In this document: positions 55,150-63,357 of the stretch, one piece after another
Numbering within the stretch: position 1 is the stretch's first letter
How the letters are laid out: each line of letters begins with the position of its first letter
Source: Streptacidiphilus rugosus AM-16
GTDB taxonomy: Bacteria > Actinomycetota > Actinomycetes > Streptomycetales > Streptomycetaceae
DNA: 64,000 nucleotides
Assembly: GCF_000744655.1 (NCBI RefSeq)
Contig: NZ_JQMJ01000003.1
Location: forward strand, 186,001-250,000
Direction: 5' to 3'
Notes under the pieces: model-generated
Seen by the model: only the letters and a program-made list of their open reading frames with translations
The model's database searches: none
What the model was told of the DNA's origin: nothing
Program-made: the position numbers and the translations under genes

Positions 55150-55165
55150 CACCTCAGCGTAGGTG
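55150..55165. promoter_or_regulatory. Inverted repeat at the AsnC start / MFS promoter region
   Basis: CACCT-N6-AGGTG at 55150-55165 sits at the AsnC start and 69 bp before the MFS start. Placement suits autoregulation and divergent control by the AsnC protein. Prediction only. Confidence 0.3.
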
Positions 55166-55233
55166 ATGTCGAAATCGACCGCAGGAGTGGCGGCGGAGGT
55201 GGTTCCCTGGGGCCGGACCCGCAGAGTTGCCGC

Positions 55234-56655
55234 ATGCGTAAATGGATACCCCTGGCGGCCGTCTGCACCGGCGCCTTCATGCTGCTCGTCGACGTCAGCA
55301 TCGTGAACGTCGCCCTGCCCGAGATGGCGTCCGACCTCAGATCGTCCTTCACCACCCTGCAGTGGGTCGTCGACATCTACGCCCTGGTCCTCGCCTCCCT
55401 GCTGATGGCCTTCGGCTCCCTCGGCGACCGGCTGGGCCATCGCCGGCTCTACCTCTCGGGGCTCGTCGTCTTCGCCTCGGCCTCGCTCGCCTGCGCGCTC
55501 GCGCCCAGCGCCGCCGTTCTGATCACGGCCCGCGCGGCCCAGGGCATGGGCGGCGCGGCGATGATGACCTCGACCACCGCGCTGCTGGCCGCCGCCTACC
55601 AGGGCCGCGACCGCGGCACCGCCTTCGGGGTGTGGGGCGCGGTCAACGGCGCGGCCGCCGCGATCGGCCCGGTCCTCGGCGGGCTGCTCACGGACCAGTT
55701 CGGCTGGCGCTCGATCTTCATGGTCAATGTGCCGGTGGCCGTGGTGGCGGTCGCGATGACGCTGGGATACCTGAAGGCGGGCGCGCGCCGCGACGCGGGG
55801 GCGGGCGCGGGCCGGCTGGACCTGGCGGGCGCGCTCGCCTTCACGCTCTTCGCCTCGGCGCTCACCTACGGCCTGATCGAGAGCGGCGACAAGGGCTGGG
55901 GCAGCACGACGGTCCTGGTCGCGCTCGGCGGCTCGGTGCTCGCGATGACCGCCTTCGTCGGCATCGAACTCCGGGCCGAGCGACCCCTGGTGGACCTCTC
56001 ACTGCTGCGCAACCGCAGCTTCCTGGGGCTGCTGCTCGGCGGGCTGCTGCTCTCCGCCGCCGCGTTCGCGGAGCTGACCTACACCTCCCTCTGGCTCCAG
56101 CAGGCACTCCACCTCAGCCCCCTCGGCGCGGGCCTGGCCGTCTCCCCGATGGCGCTGGCCGCGTTCGTCGTCGCCCTCGCCACCGGCAAGGCGCTGCACC
56201 GCAGCTCGCCGCAACTCCCCATCGGGATCGGCCTCCTGCTGATCGGCGGTGGCACGCTGCTGCTGGCCGTGGTCTCGGCGGGCTCAGGCTGGACGGCGCT
56301 GCTCCCCGGCCTGCTGATCACCGGCGTCGGGGTCGGCCTGTCCACCCCGATGCTGATGTCCGCGGCGCTGGCCTCCGTCCCCCCGCAGCGCGCCGGCATG
56401 GCCAGTGGCGCGCTCAACACGGCACGCCAACTGGGCTACGCCCTGGGCATCGCGGTACTCGGCACGATCTTCCAGGGCCACTTCCGCGGCCACACCCCCC
56501 GCACGGCCTTCGCGGCCGGCCTCGACCCCGTCTTCCTCACCGCCGGCGCCGCCGGCCTGGCGGCCGGCCTCCTGGTCCTGGCCCTGGTCCGCCGCACTCC
56601 GCCGCCGACGACCCCCCAGTCCAACCCCACTCCGGAACCGGCACGCGCCCGCTGA
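55234..56655 (+). CDS. DHA2-type MFS drug exporter (14 TMS)
   Basis: 473 residues from the ATG at 55234. First helix KWIPLAAVCTGAFMLLVDVS with the DHA motif D1 style LLVDVSIVNVALPEM; motif A FGSLGDRLGHRRLY; motif C region GAVNGAAAAIGPVLGGLLTD; further helices throughout and a Pro-rich C-terminus. It would export a toxic compound using the proton gradient. The divergent AsnC-type regulator is its likely control, rather than the more usual TetR or MarR. Confidence 0.93.
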   Translation: MRKWIPLAAVCTGAFMLLVDVSIVNVALPEMASDLRSSFTTLQWVVDIYALVLASLLMAFGSLGDRLGHRRLYLSGLVVFASASLACALAPSAAVLITARAAQGMGGAAMMTSTTALLAAAYQGRDRGTAFGVWGAVNGAAAAIGPVLGGLLTDQFGWRSIFMVNVPVAVVAVAMTLGYLKAGARRDAGAGAGRLDLAGALAFTLFASALTYGLIESGDKGWGSTTVLVALGGSVLAMTAFVGIELRAERPLVDLSLLRNRSFLGLLLGGLLLSAAAFAELTYTSLWLQQALHLSPLGAGLAVSPMALAAFVVALATGKALHRSSPQLPIGIGLLLIGGGTLLLAVVSAGSGWTALLPGLLITGVGVGLSTPMLMSAALASVPPQRAGMASGALNTARQLGYALGIAVLGTIFQGHFRGHTPRTAFAAGLDPVFLTAGAAGLAAGLLVLALVRRTPPPTTPQSNPTPEPARAR

Positions 56656-56680
56656 TCCCGCTCCGGAGGAGAATGAGCGC

Positions 56681-57559
56681 ATGAGCGCCGACCGCCGGCC
56701 TGCGCGGTGGGGACCACCACCCCTTCTACCAGGGAGGCACGGTTTGCCCGGGATGACCACCGCGTCGACGGAACAGCAGCTGGCCGGCTGCGGGCTGGCC
56801 GTGCTGGGGCCCGTCGCCGACACGGGCCTGCCGTCGACCGCGTGGGCGATGCACCTGGTCGCGGGCGTCCATCAGCCCACCTCCGCGGTCCCGCTGGCCG
56901 GCGGCCGGTTGGGCGACCGTGTCGACGCCGAGTGGCTGCGCCTGGCGAGGGAGCACGGGATCGTCGACGGTGACGGAGTCTTTCTCGTCGCGCTCGCGCG
57001 CGGCCTGCCCTGGATCGAGGTGCGCCTGACCGACGAGACGCGTCTGTCGGAACACCTCACGGGCGCGAACAGGTCTTCGGGGGAGGGGGAGTTCGTCACC
57101 ATGGCCCGGGACGGCAGCGTCATGTGCGGGGTGACCACCGAAGAGTACGACGTGTGGCTCGTCGTGGACGGCGAGCTGCTGCACACGATTCCGCCGCCGG
57201 CTCCGCGCCCGGACGAAGTCGACCTCTCGCAGCTGAACTTCATGCAGCTCAACGTCGTCTTCGCCCCGGAGCGGCTGAAGCCGCCGCACCAGGACGGGTG
57301 GGTGTTGCTGGGCCTTCTGCGCATGACGGGCCGTCTCGTCCGCCTGCACGAGCTTCCCGAGCCGGCTGCTCGGCTCCCCTGGTTTCCCGCCTCGGCCGAG
57401 ACCGGCGTACCCCCTCGTCCGCTGACGGCGGATCAGGTCGGTGAGCTGGGATCGGTCGCCGGGTTCCCCGTCGACGACGGCAAGCTCGCCTACTGCCTCG
57501 AGTACCAGTCGGCGGAGACGAAGAGCCGGCAGAACCGGGCGCGGACCCTGCCCCGCTAG
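56681..57559 (+). CDS. Hypothetical protein
   Basis: 292 residues from the ATG at 56681, with GGAGGAG 10 nt upstream; an ATG at 56754 is an alternative. I do not recognise a family. The N-terminal 25 residues are Arg/Pro-rich. The rest alternates strands and short helices: CGLAVLGPVADTGLPSTAWA, LAREHGIVDGDGVFLVALAR, TTEEYDVWLVVDGELLHTIP, DLSQLNFMQLNVVFAPERLK and WVLLGLLRMTGRLVRLHELP. No signal, membrane helix or catalytic motif. It follows the MFS gene by 25 bp on the same strand and ends 6 bp before the convergent aminotransferase. Confidence 0.72.
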   Translation: MSADRRPARWGPPPLLPGRHGLPGMTTASTEQQLAGCGLAVLGPVADTGLPSTAWAMHLVAGVHQPTSAVPLAGGRLGDRVDAEWLRLAREHGIVDGDGVFLVALARGLPWIEVRLTDETRLSEHLTGANRSSGEGEFVTMARDGSVMCGVTTEEYDVWLVVDGELLHTIPPPAPRPDEVDLSQLNFMQLNVVFAPERLKPPHQDGWVLLGLLRMTGRLVRLHELPEPAARLPWFPASAETGVPPRPLTADQVGELGSVAGFPVDDGKLAYCLEYQSAETKSRQNRARTLPR

Positions 57560-57565
57560 TCCACT

Positions 57566-58735
57566 TCAGGCACGCAGGCGCTGGAGGCGTTCCGACGCGT
57601 CGGCGAGGATCTCGTCGCGCTTGCAGAAGGTGAAGCGGACCTGGCTCCGCCCGGCCTCCGGGTCGTCGTAGAAGACGGAGTTGGGGATCGCCACCACGCC
57701 GCAGCGCTCGGGCAGGGTGCGGCAGAACTCCAGGCCGTCCTTCTCGCCGAGCGGGGTGATGTCGGTGGTGATGAAGTAGGTGCCCTGCGGCTCGTAGACC
57801 TCGAAGCCCGCCGCGCGCAGGCCGGCGTCCAGCAGGTCGCGCTTGCGCTGGAGGTCGGCGCGGAAGTCGGCGAAGTAGGAGTCCGGCAGGCGGAGGGCGT
57901 CGGCGATCGCGTACTGGAAAGGGCCCGCGCTGACGTAGGTGAGGTACTGCTTAGCCGTGCGCACCGCCGCCACGAGTTCGCGGGTGCCGGTCACCCAGCC
58001 GACCTTCCAGCCGGTGAAGGAGAAGGTCTTGCCGGACGAGGAGATCGACACCGTCCGCTCGCGCATGCCCGGCAGGGAGGCGATCGGCCGGTGGACGGCC
58101 GGGCCGAAGACCAGGTGCTCGTAGACCTCGTCCGTGACCACCAGCAGGTCGTGCTCGACCGCCAGCTCGGCGATCTCGCGCAGCTCCTCGGGGGTCAGCA
58201 CCATCCCGGTGGGGTTGTGCGGGGAGTTGAGCAGCAGCAGCCGGGTCCGCGGGGTGATCAGGGAGCGCAGCCGCTCCAGATCGGGACGGAAGGAGGGCGC
58301 GCGCAGCGTGAGCGGGATCCGCTGCGCGCCCGCCATCGCGATGCAGGCCGCGTAGGAGTCGTAGAACGGCTCGAAGGCGATCACCTCGTCGCCCGGCTCC
58401 AGCAGGGCCAGCAGCGAGGCCGCGATCGCCTCCGTCGCACCGGCGGTGATCAGCACCTCGCCGTCGGGGTCGTAGTGGAGGCCGTGGAAGCGCTGCTGGT
58501 GTTCCGCGACCGCGCTGCGCAGTTCCGGGATGCCGGGGCCCGGCGGGTACTGGTTGCCCTTGCCGGTCAGCACGGCCCGCGCGGCCGCCTCGGCGATCTC
58601 GCGCGGGCCGTCCGTGTCGGGGAATCCCTGGCCCAGGTTGATCGAGCCCGTCGCCGTGGCGAGCGCGGACATCTCCGCGAAGATCGTCGTCCCCATGCCC
58701 GCCAGTCGGCGGTTCAACAGCGGCCTGTCGCTCAT
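57566..58735 (-). CDS. Class I/II PLP aminotransferase
   Basis: 389 residues, fold-type I. NLGQGFPDTDGPREIAEAAA, GNQYPPGPGIPELRSAVAEH, ITAGATEAIAASLLAL, LLNSPHNPTGMVLTPEEL, VVTDEVYEHLVFG and SISSSGKTFSFTGWKVGW, whose Lys binds PLP. The layout resembles kynurenine/methionine aminotransferases and N-succinyl-diaminopimelate aminotransferase (DapC-like); these are hard to separate by sequence. ATG at 58735. Divergent from the MDR oxidoreductase. Confidence 0.94.
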   Translation of the reverse strand: MSDRPLLNRRLAGMGTTIFAEMSALATATGSINLGQGFPDTDGPREIAEAAARAVLTGKGNQYPPGPGIPELRSAVAEHQQRFHGLHYDPDGEVLITAGATEAIAASLLALLEPGDEVIAFEPFYDSYAACIAMAGAQRIPLTLRAPSFRPDLERLRSLITPRTRLLLLNSPHNPTGMVLTPEELREIAELAVEHDLLVVTDEVYEHLVFGPAVHRPIASLPGMRERTVSISSSGKTFSFTGWKVGWVTGTRELVAAVRTAKQYLTYVSAGPFQYAIADALRLPDSYFADFRADLQRKRDLLDAGLRAAGFEVYEPQGTYFITTDITPLGEKDGLEFCRTLPERCGVVAIPNSVFYDDPEAGRSQVRFTFCKRDEILADASERLQRLRA

Positions 58736-58861
58736 GACCGCAGCATAGGGCCTACGACCGGGGGTGTAGGCCCGATGCCCGAGGCGCCGACCACGGTCCC
58801 GCGCGTAGCGTCGATCGGGAGCGAACGATCACGTGGGGCCGGGAAGAGGGAGCACAGGGCG

Positions 58862-59851
58862 ATGCTGGCGAGCGTTCTGCGGGAGTACGGCGGGCCTGAG
58901 CGGCTGCGGGCGGAGCAGGTCCCCGACCCCGTTCCGGGGAGCGGGGAGCTGCTGGTGCGGGTCCGGGCCGCCGGAGTGCAGTTCGTCGAGACCCAGGTGC
59001 GGTCCGGGGCCATGGCGGGGACGCCGCTCGCGCCGCCGGAGCTGCCGTGGACGCCGGGACGCGAGGTGGCCGGCGAGGTCGTCGCCGTCGGACCGGACGC
59101 GGATCCGGCCCTGCTCGGCCGCCTGGTCGCTGGACAGACGGCCGGGCGGGGCGGCGGCTACGCCCAGCTGGCGCTGCTCTCCGCCGCCGAGGCCCACCCG
59201 GTGCCGGAGGCGCTGAGCGCCGCGCAGGCGGTGTCGCTGCTCGGCACCGGCCGGACCGCGGTCGCGCTGACGGAGCTCGCCGGGGTCGGGCCCGGGGACA
59301 CCGTCGTCGTCGAGTCGGCGGCCGGCGCGGTCGGCGCGCTGCTGGTGCAGCTGGCGCGGAACGCCGGGGCGACGCGGGTGGTCGGGCTGGCCCGCGGCGA
59401 GCGGAAGCTGGCGCTGGCCGAGGAGTTCGGTGCGGACCTGGTCGTCGACTACGGCACGCCCGGCTGGTCGGCGGCGCTGCGCGCGGCGGGCGTCACCGAG
59501 GCCACCGTCGTCTTCGACGGAGTGGGCGGCGCGATCGGCCGTGAGGCGTTCGAACTGCTCGGTGCGGGCGGCCGTTTCGTCGCCTTCGGCTTCTCCGGCG
59601 GCGCCGGCACGAAGCTGGCCGAGGGCGAGGCGGACGCGCGCGGGGTCGGCGTGCTCTCGTACTGGGGCCCGCCGGTCGGTCCGCGCGGGCCCGAGGTCCA
59701 GCTGCGGCAGACCCGCGACGCGCTGGCCGCCGCCGCGACGGGGGACCTGCGCCCGTTCGTCGGCCTGACCTTCCCCCTGGCCGAGGCCGCCGCCGCGCAC
59801 CGCGCGATCGAGGCACGCGAGTCCACGGGCAAGACGGTGCTGCTGCCCTGA
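58862..59851 (+). CDS. Zinc-independent MDR oxidoreductase (quinone oxidoreductase-like)
   Basis: 329 residues. GroES-like N-terminal domain ASVLREYGGPERLRAEQVPD and PWTPGREVAGEVVAVGPDAD; Rossmann domain VVVESAAGAVGALLVQLARN, VVDYGTPGWSAALRAAG and VFDGVGGAIGREAFELLGAG. It lacks the Cys/His zinc ligands, as in QOR proteins that reduce quinones or enals with NADPH. ATG at 58862, GGGA/GAGGGA upstream. Followed by a strong hairpin. Confidence 0.92.
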   Translation: MLASVLREYGGPERLRAEQVPDPVPGSGELLVRVRAAGVQFVETQVRSGAMAGTPLAPPELPWTPGREVAGEVVAVGPDADPALLGRLVAGQTAGRGGGYAQLALLSAAEAHPVPEALSAAQAVSLLGTGRTAVALTELAGVGPGDTVVVESAAGAVGALLVQLARNAGATRVVGLARGERKLALAEEFGADLVVDYGTPGWSAALRAAGVTEATVVFDGVGGAIGREAFELLGAGGRFVAFGFSGGAGTKLAEGEADARGVGVLSYWGPPVGPRGPEVQLRQTRDALAAAATGDLRPFVGLTFPLAEAAAAHRAIEARESTGKTVLLP

Positions 59852-59869
59852 CCCGCGCGCCGCCCCCGC

Positions 59870-59900
59870 CCGGGCCGGGGCGGCCGAGCCCCCGGCCCGG
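59870..59900. terminator. Bidirectional terminator
   Basis: CCGGGCCGGGG (59870-59880) and CCCCGGCCCGG (59890-59900) form a perfect 11-bp stem with a 9-nt loop, between the convergent MDR and lipoprotein genes. Confidence 0.7.
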
Positions 59901-59910
59901 CCGAGTCCGG

Positions 59911-60663
59911 TCAGGCCTGGGTCGCCGGGACGCCCTTGACCAGGCGCCGGGTCAGCGTGACGCCGACGCCGCCCGTCGTGCGCTGGTCGTTGTAGAAGGT
60001 GGTGACCACCAGCTTGCCGACCCGGGTCGCGACCAGCGTGGTGCCGCCGTTGTAGCCGGGGAGCGTGATCGTCGCCTCCAGCGACTGGTCGCCGACCCCG
60101 GCCAGGGTCTTGAACCGCAGCTTCGCCGTCGCCGGCGTGCCGTCGACCGACAGCTTGAAGGTGCCGCACTCGGCGAAGACATGACGCAGCCTGGCCATCA
60201 CCGTGGTGGCGCCGGTGCCCTCGAAAGCGTCGATCTCCTCGGCGAACTCGTCCCCGTAGGCGTCCTGGTAGTCGCTCTGGGCGAACGCCGCGCTGCCGAG
60301 GCCGCCCGCGGCGACCCAGGCGGTGCCCCCGAGCGCCTGGCAGCTCTCCGTCTTCGACATCGCGATGGGGGTGGGCGGGGAGTAGCCGTCGCCGGAGTTC
60401 CGCGTGCCCGCAGGGTCGACCTTGAGCTTGGGCAGGTCCTTCGCCGGGAGCAGCCAGCCCGCCAGCTTGGGGCCCTGCGGCAGCCCGTCGGTCGGCGACC
60501 CGGCCTGAGCGGCCGCCGAGGACGCCGTCGAGGGGGCCGCCGAGGAACCGTCCGCCGCACCGACGACGGGGCTCGACGAACCGGAGGACCCGCACGCGGT
60601 CAGGGCCAGCGCGGCTCCGGCACAGACCGCGCCGGTCAGGGCGCGACGAAGGTGCTTGGTCAT
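59911..60663 (-). CDS. Lipoprotein of unknown function
   Basis: 250 residues. Signal KHLRRALTGAVCAGAALAL and lipobox LTAC (Cys24) for membrane attachment outside the cell. A Ser/Ala/Gly linker follows, then a domain of about 180 residues: KLAGWLLPAKDLPKLKVDPA, SKTESCQALGGTAWVAAG, AYGDEFAEEIDAFEGTGA and KLVVTTFYNDQRTTGGVG. Two Cys residues (about 108 and 169) may form a disulfide. The build recalls sensor domains of PknH-type kinases, but similarity is weak. ATG at 60663; a promoter candidate lies about 100 bp upstream. Confidence 0.82.
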   Translation of the reverse strand: MTKHLRRALTGAVCAGAALALTACGSSGSSSPVVGAADGSSAAPSTASSAAAQAGSPTDGLPQGPKLAGWLLPAKDLPKLKVDPAGTRNSGDGYSPPTPIAMSKTESCQALGGTAWVAAGGLGSAAFAQSDYQDAYGDEFAEEIDAFEGTGATTVMARLRHVFAECGTFKLSVDGTPATAKLRFKTLAGVGDQSLEATITLPGYNGGTTLVATRVGKLVVTTFYNDQRTTGGVGVTLTRRLVKGVPATQA

Positions 60664-60766
60664 GGAGTGGTGAGCCCCTTCCGGGCTGTGATCAGGCAGG
60701 GCGGACAGCGACGCGGAGGCGTCGCACCGTTCCGCACTGACCCGGGGTCAACTGTGCGGCGATGAC

Positions 60767-60795
60767 ATAAGAGCATGAGCTGTTAAGTGAGTCAA
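60767..60795 (-). promoter_or_regulatory. Sigma70-like promoter for the lipoprotein gene
   Basis: On the minus strand TTGACT (60795-60790), 17 nt, then TCTTAT (60772-60767), in an A+T-rich patch of the divergent region. Start of transcription would be near 60760, leaving a leader of about 97 nt. Confidence 0.45.
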
Positions 60796-60874
60796 CACGT
60801 AACTTGTCTGTGAAACCATGACTCGTCAGGGCCGTGTACCATCCCCGTAGTTGTCGGAGGGGGAGACCGGAAAC

Positions 60875-62704
60875 GTGGCCCAGCACGGCGGAACAGACGA
60901 TCCGAGCACCGGCCCGGCGAGCAGCGAGGTGACCGCGGGCGCGATCGCCCGGCTCGCAGGCGTCGGCCCGGCGGCCGTCAGCAACTGGCGTCGGCGGCAC
61001 GCCGACTTCCCCCGTCCCGTCGGCGGCACTCCGTCCAGCCCGACCTTCGCGCTCGACGAGGTGGAGCGCTGGCTGCTGGCCGAGGGCAAGCTCACCCGGA
61101 TCCCGCTGCGCGAGCGCGTCTGGCAGCTCGTGGAACAGCACCCGGCCGGCCCGGTCGCCGCGCTGCTCGGGCTCGGCGAGGCCCTGCTCCACACGCCAGC
61201 GGATCCCGGAACCCCGCTGGTCACGGGCGCCCTGGAGCTGGCCGCTTCGACCGGCGCCGCCGAGGCCTTCGACTTCCTGCTGACCCGCCACCTGGACGCG
61301 GTCTCCCGCCAGTACACCCTCACGCCGGCCGAACCGGCGGCCCTGATGGTGGAGTTGGCCGGCCCCGCGGCCACGGTGCTGGATCCGGCGTGCGGCTTCG
61401 GCACCCTGCTCCGCGCCGCACTCACCGCGGACCCGACCACCACCGTGCGCGGACAGGAAACCGATGCCGACCTCGCCGCGCTGGCCCGGCTGCGGCTCGC
61501 GCTGAGCGGCGCCGCGCCGGACATCCGCGTGGGGGACAGCCTGCGCGCCGACGCCTTCGACCGGCCCCCGCTGGCTCCCGGCGCGGACGTGGTGGTCTGC
61601 CACCCGCCGTTCAACGTACGGAACTGGGGCCACGAGGAGCTGGCCTACGACGACCGCTGGGACTACGGCTTCCCGCCCCGCTCCGAGTCCGAACTCGCCT
61701 GGGTCCAGCAGGCCGTGGCCCACACGCGCGAGGGCGGCACGGCCGTGGTGCTGATGCCGCCGGCCGCCGCCTCCCGGCGCTCCGGCCGCCGCGTCCGGGC
61801 CGAGCTGCTGCGGCGCGGCGCGCTGCGGGCGGTGATCGCGCTGCCCGCCGGGGTCGCGCCGCCGTACGGGATTCCACTGCACCTGTGGGTGCTGCGCCGC
61901 CCGGTCACCGGTGCGCCGGTCCCGCAGCAGCTCCTGCTGGTGGAGACCGCCGGCCTGGGCTGGCCCGAGGCGCGGTCCGCCGCCCTCGACGCCTGGCGCG
62001 CCGCCGACGCGGGGGCGGCGGCCGGGGAGCAGGGGCTGCACCGCGTCGTCCCCGTGGTCGAGTTGCTGGACGAGGAGGTCGACCTCACCCCGGCCCGCCA
62101 TCTGGCCTCGCCGGCCGTGGACGGCGGCGCACCCGGGCTGGACGAGCTCCGCGACCGGCTCGCCGCCGCGCTGGACCGGGTGAGCGCGCTGCCGCCGAGC
62201 GCCCCGCCCGGTCCCGGCGGAGGACGGCCGACGGTGACCGTCGGCGAACTGGTCCGCGCCGGGGCGCTGGCCCTGCTCACCAGCGGCGCCGAGGAGGCGG
62301 TCCGCACCGAGCCGGGCGACGTGGTCGTGCCCCTGCTGGGCCAGGACGCCGCGCCTCGCACGGTGGACGTCGTCGCGGAGGACGGGGCCGGTGCGCCGCT
62401 CGCGCGGGGCCTGCAACTGCTCCGCGCCGACCCGCGGCAGCTGGACCCGTGGTTCCTCGCCGGCTTCCTGCGCGGCTCCGCCAACAGCCGGCAGGCGTCC
62501 ACCTTCACCGGCACGTCGAGCCGGCTGGACGCGCGCCGGGTGCAGCTCCCCCGGCTGCCGCTCGCCGAACAGCAGCGTTACGGTCGGCGGTTCCGTGAGG
62601 TCGCCGGGTTCGAGGCCGCGCTGCGGCTGGCCGGGCAGCTGGGCGAGCAGTTCGCCCAGGGCCTCTACGACGGCCTGACGGAGGGGGTCCTCGGCCCGGA
62701 GTGA
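60875..62704 (+). CDS. Orphan N6-DNA-methylase-like protein with HTH and HsdS-like parts
   Basis: 609 residues from a GTG with GGAGGGGGAGA upstream. Residues 18-72 are a helix-turn-helix (TAGAIARLAGVGPAAVSNWR then RHADFPRPVGG). The SAM loop is DPACGFGTLLRAAL (170-183). Motif IV, normally (N/D/S)PP(F/Y), is HPPF at 243-246 in VVCHPPFNVRNWG, so the catalytic Asn is His. The C-terminal 150 residues resemble an HsdS half: PGDVVVPLLGQ, RGLQLLRADPRQLDPWF, FLRGSANSRQASTFTG and VQLPRLPLAEQQRYG. No restriction gene is adjacent. It may bind DNA as a regulator rather than methylate. It overlaps the next gene by GTGA. Confidence 0.85.
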   Translation: MAQHGGTDDPSTGPASSEVTAGAIARLAGVGPAAVSNWRRRHADFPRPVGGTPSSPTFALDEVERWLLAEGKLTRIPLRERVWQLVEQHPAGPVAALLGLGEALLHTPADPGTPLVTGALELAASTGAAEAFDFLLTRHLDAVSRQYTLTPAEPAALMVELAGPAATVLDPACGFGTLLRAALTADPTTTVRGQETDADLAALARLRLALSGAAPDIRVGDSLRADAFDRPPLAPGADVVVCHPPFNVRNWGHEELAYDDRWDYGFPPRSESELAWVQQAVAHTREGGTAVVLMPPAAASRRSGRRVRAELLRRGALRAVIALPAGVAPPYGIPLHLWVLRRPVTGAPVPQQLLLVETAGLGWPEARSAALDAWRAADAGAAAGEQGLHRVVPVVELLDEEVDLTPARHLASPAVDGGAPGLDELRDRLAAALDRVSALPPSAPPGPGGGRPTVTVGELVRAGALALLTSGAEEAVRTEPGDVVVPLLGQDAAPRTVDVVAEDGAGAPLARGLQLLRADPRQLDPWFLAGFLRGSANSRQASTFTGTSSRLDARRVQLPRLPLAEQQRYGRRFREVAGFEAALRLAGQLGEQFAQGLYDGLTEGVLGPE

Positions 62705-63357
62705 GCGACGGTACGCTACCGACGACCGACGCCCGACCCCTGGAGCTGCGCATGTACGGCCCCGGCCCGATACAGCCGCCTCCCGCAGGCCTCCCGCCGG
62801 GATTCCACCCCGTCCCGCCTCCCGGTTCTCCGTCCGGCTCCGCTCCCGGCGTCTCCCCCGGCCCTCCCGCACCGCGCCGCGGCCGGGCCGCGCGGGTGGG
62901 CCTGTTCCTGCTGCGGACCGTGCTGGCGCTGGTGCCGCCGCTGACTCTCGGCATTCTGGCCTGGGTCCCGCTGCTGCGGACCGCCGCCGTCCGGCGGCGG
63001 CGCGGGGACTGGATCCTGCTGACGGCGACGGCGCTGCTCTGCACCGCCGCCTTCGTCCTCCAGGGCAACTCCCCGAACCTGGACGCCTGGCAGACGAACG
63101 TCGGGATGGGGGTCCTGCTGTCGCTCGCCGTGGCGTGCCCGATCTACTTCCTCGTCTGCGAGCTGCGCTCCCCCGCACCGGCGTCCTGGCCCGCGCAACC
63201 GGCGGCGCAGCCGCTGTGGCCAGGGCAACCCCCGCTCGTGGCGCGGCCCCCGTTCCTGCCGCAGCCCCCGCAGCCCCCGCTGGTTCCGCTGGGCCAGGTG
63301 CAGGCCGAGCTGGACGAGTTGAGCGCCCTGCTGCGCGAACAGCACCGGCCGTCGTGA
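62701..63357 (+). CDS. Pro-rich small membrane protein
   Basis: 218 residues from a GTG at 62701 (ATG at 62752 possible). A Pro-rich N-terminal tail of 60 residues is followed by about three hydrophobic helices (LFLLRTVLALVPPLTLGILA, WILLTATALLCTAAFVL, VLLSLAVACPIYFLVCEL), a second Pro-rich segment and a helical end QVQAELDELSALLREQHRP. Between the methylase-like protein and a Ser/Thr kinase, with GTGA overlaps on both sides, so all three are cotranslated. Function unknown; possibly part of the kinase signalling unit. Confidence 0.75.
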   Translation: MSDGTLPTTDARPLELRMYGPGPIQPPPAGLPPGFHPVPPPGSPSGSAPGVSPGPPAPRRGRAARVGLFLLRTVLALVPPLTLGILAWVPLLRTAAVRRRRGDWILLTATALLCTAAFVLQGNSPNLDAWQTNVGMGVLLSLAVACPIYFLVCELRSPAPASWPAQPAAQPLWPGQPPLVARPPFLPQPPQPPLVPLGQVQAELDELSALLREQHRPS

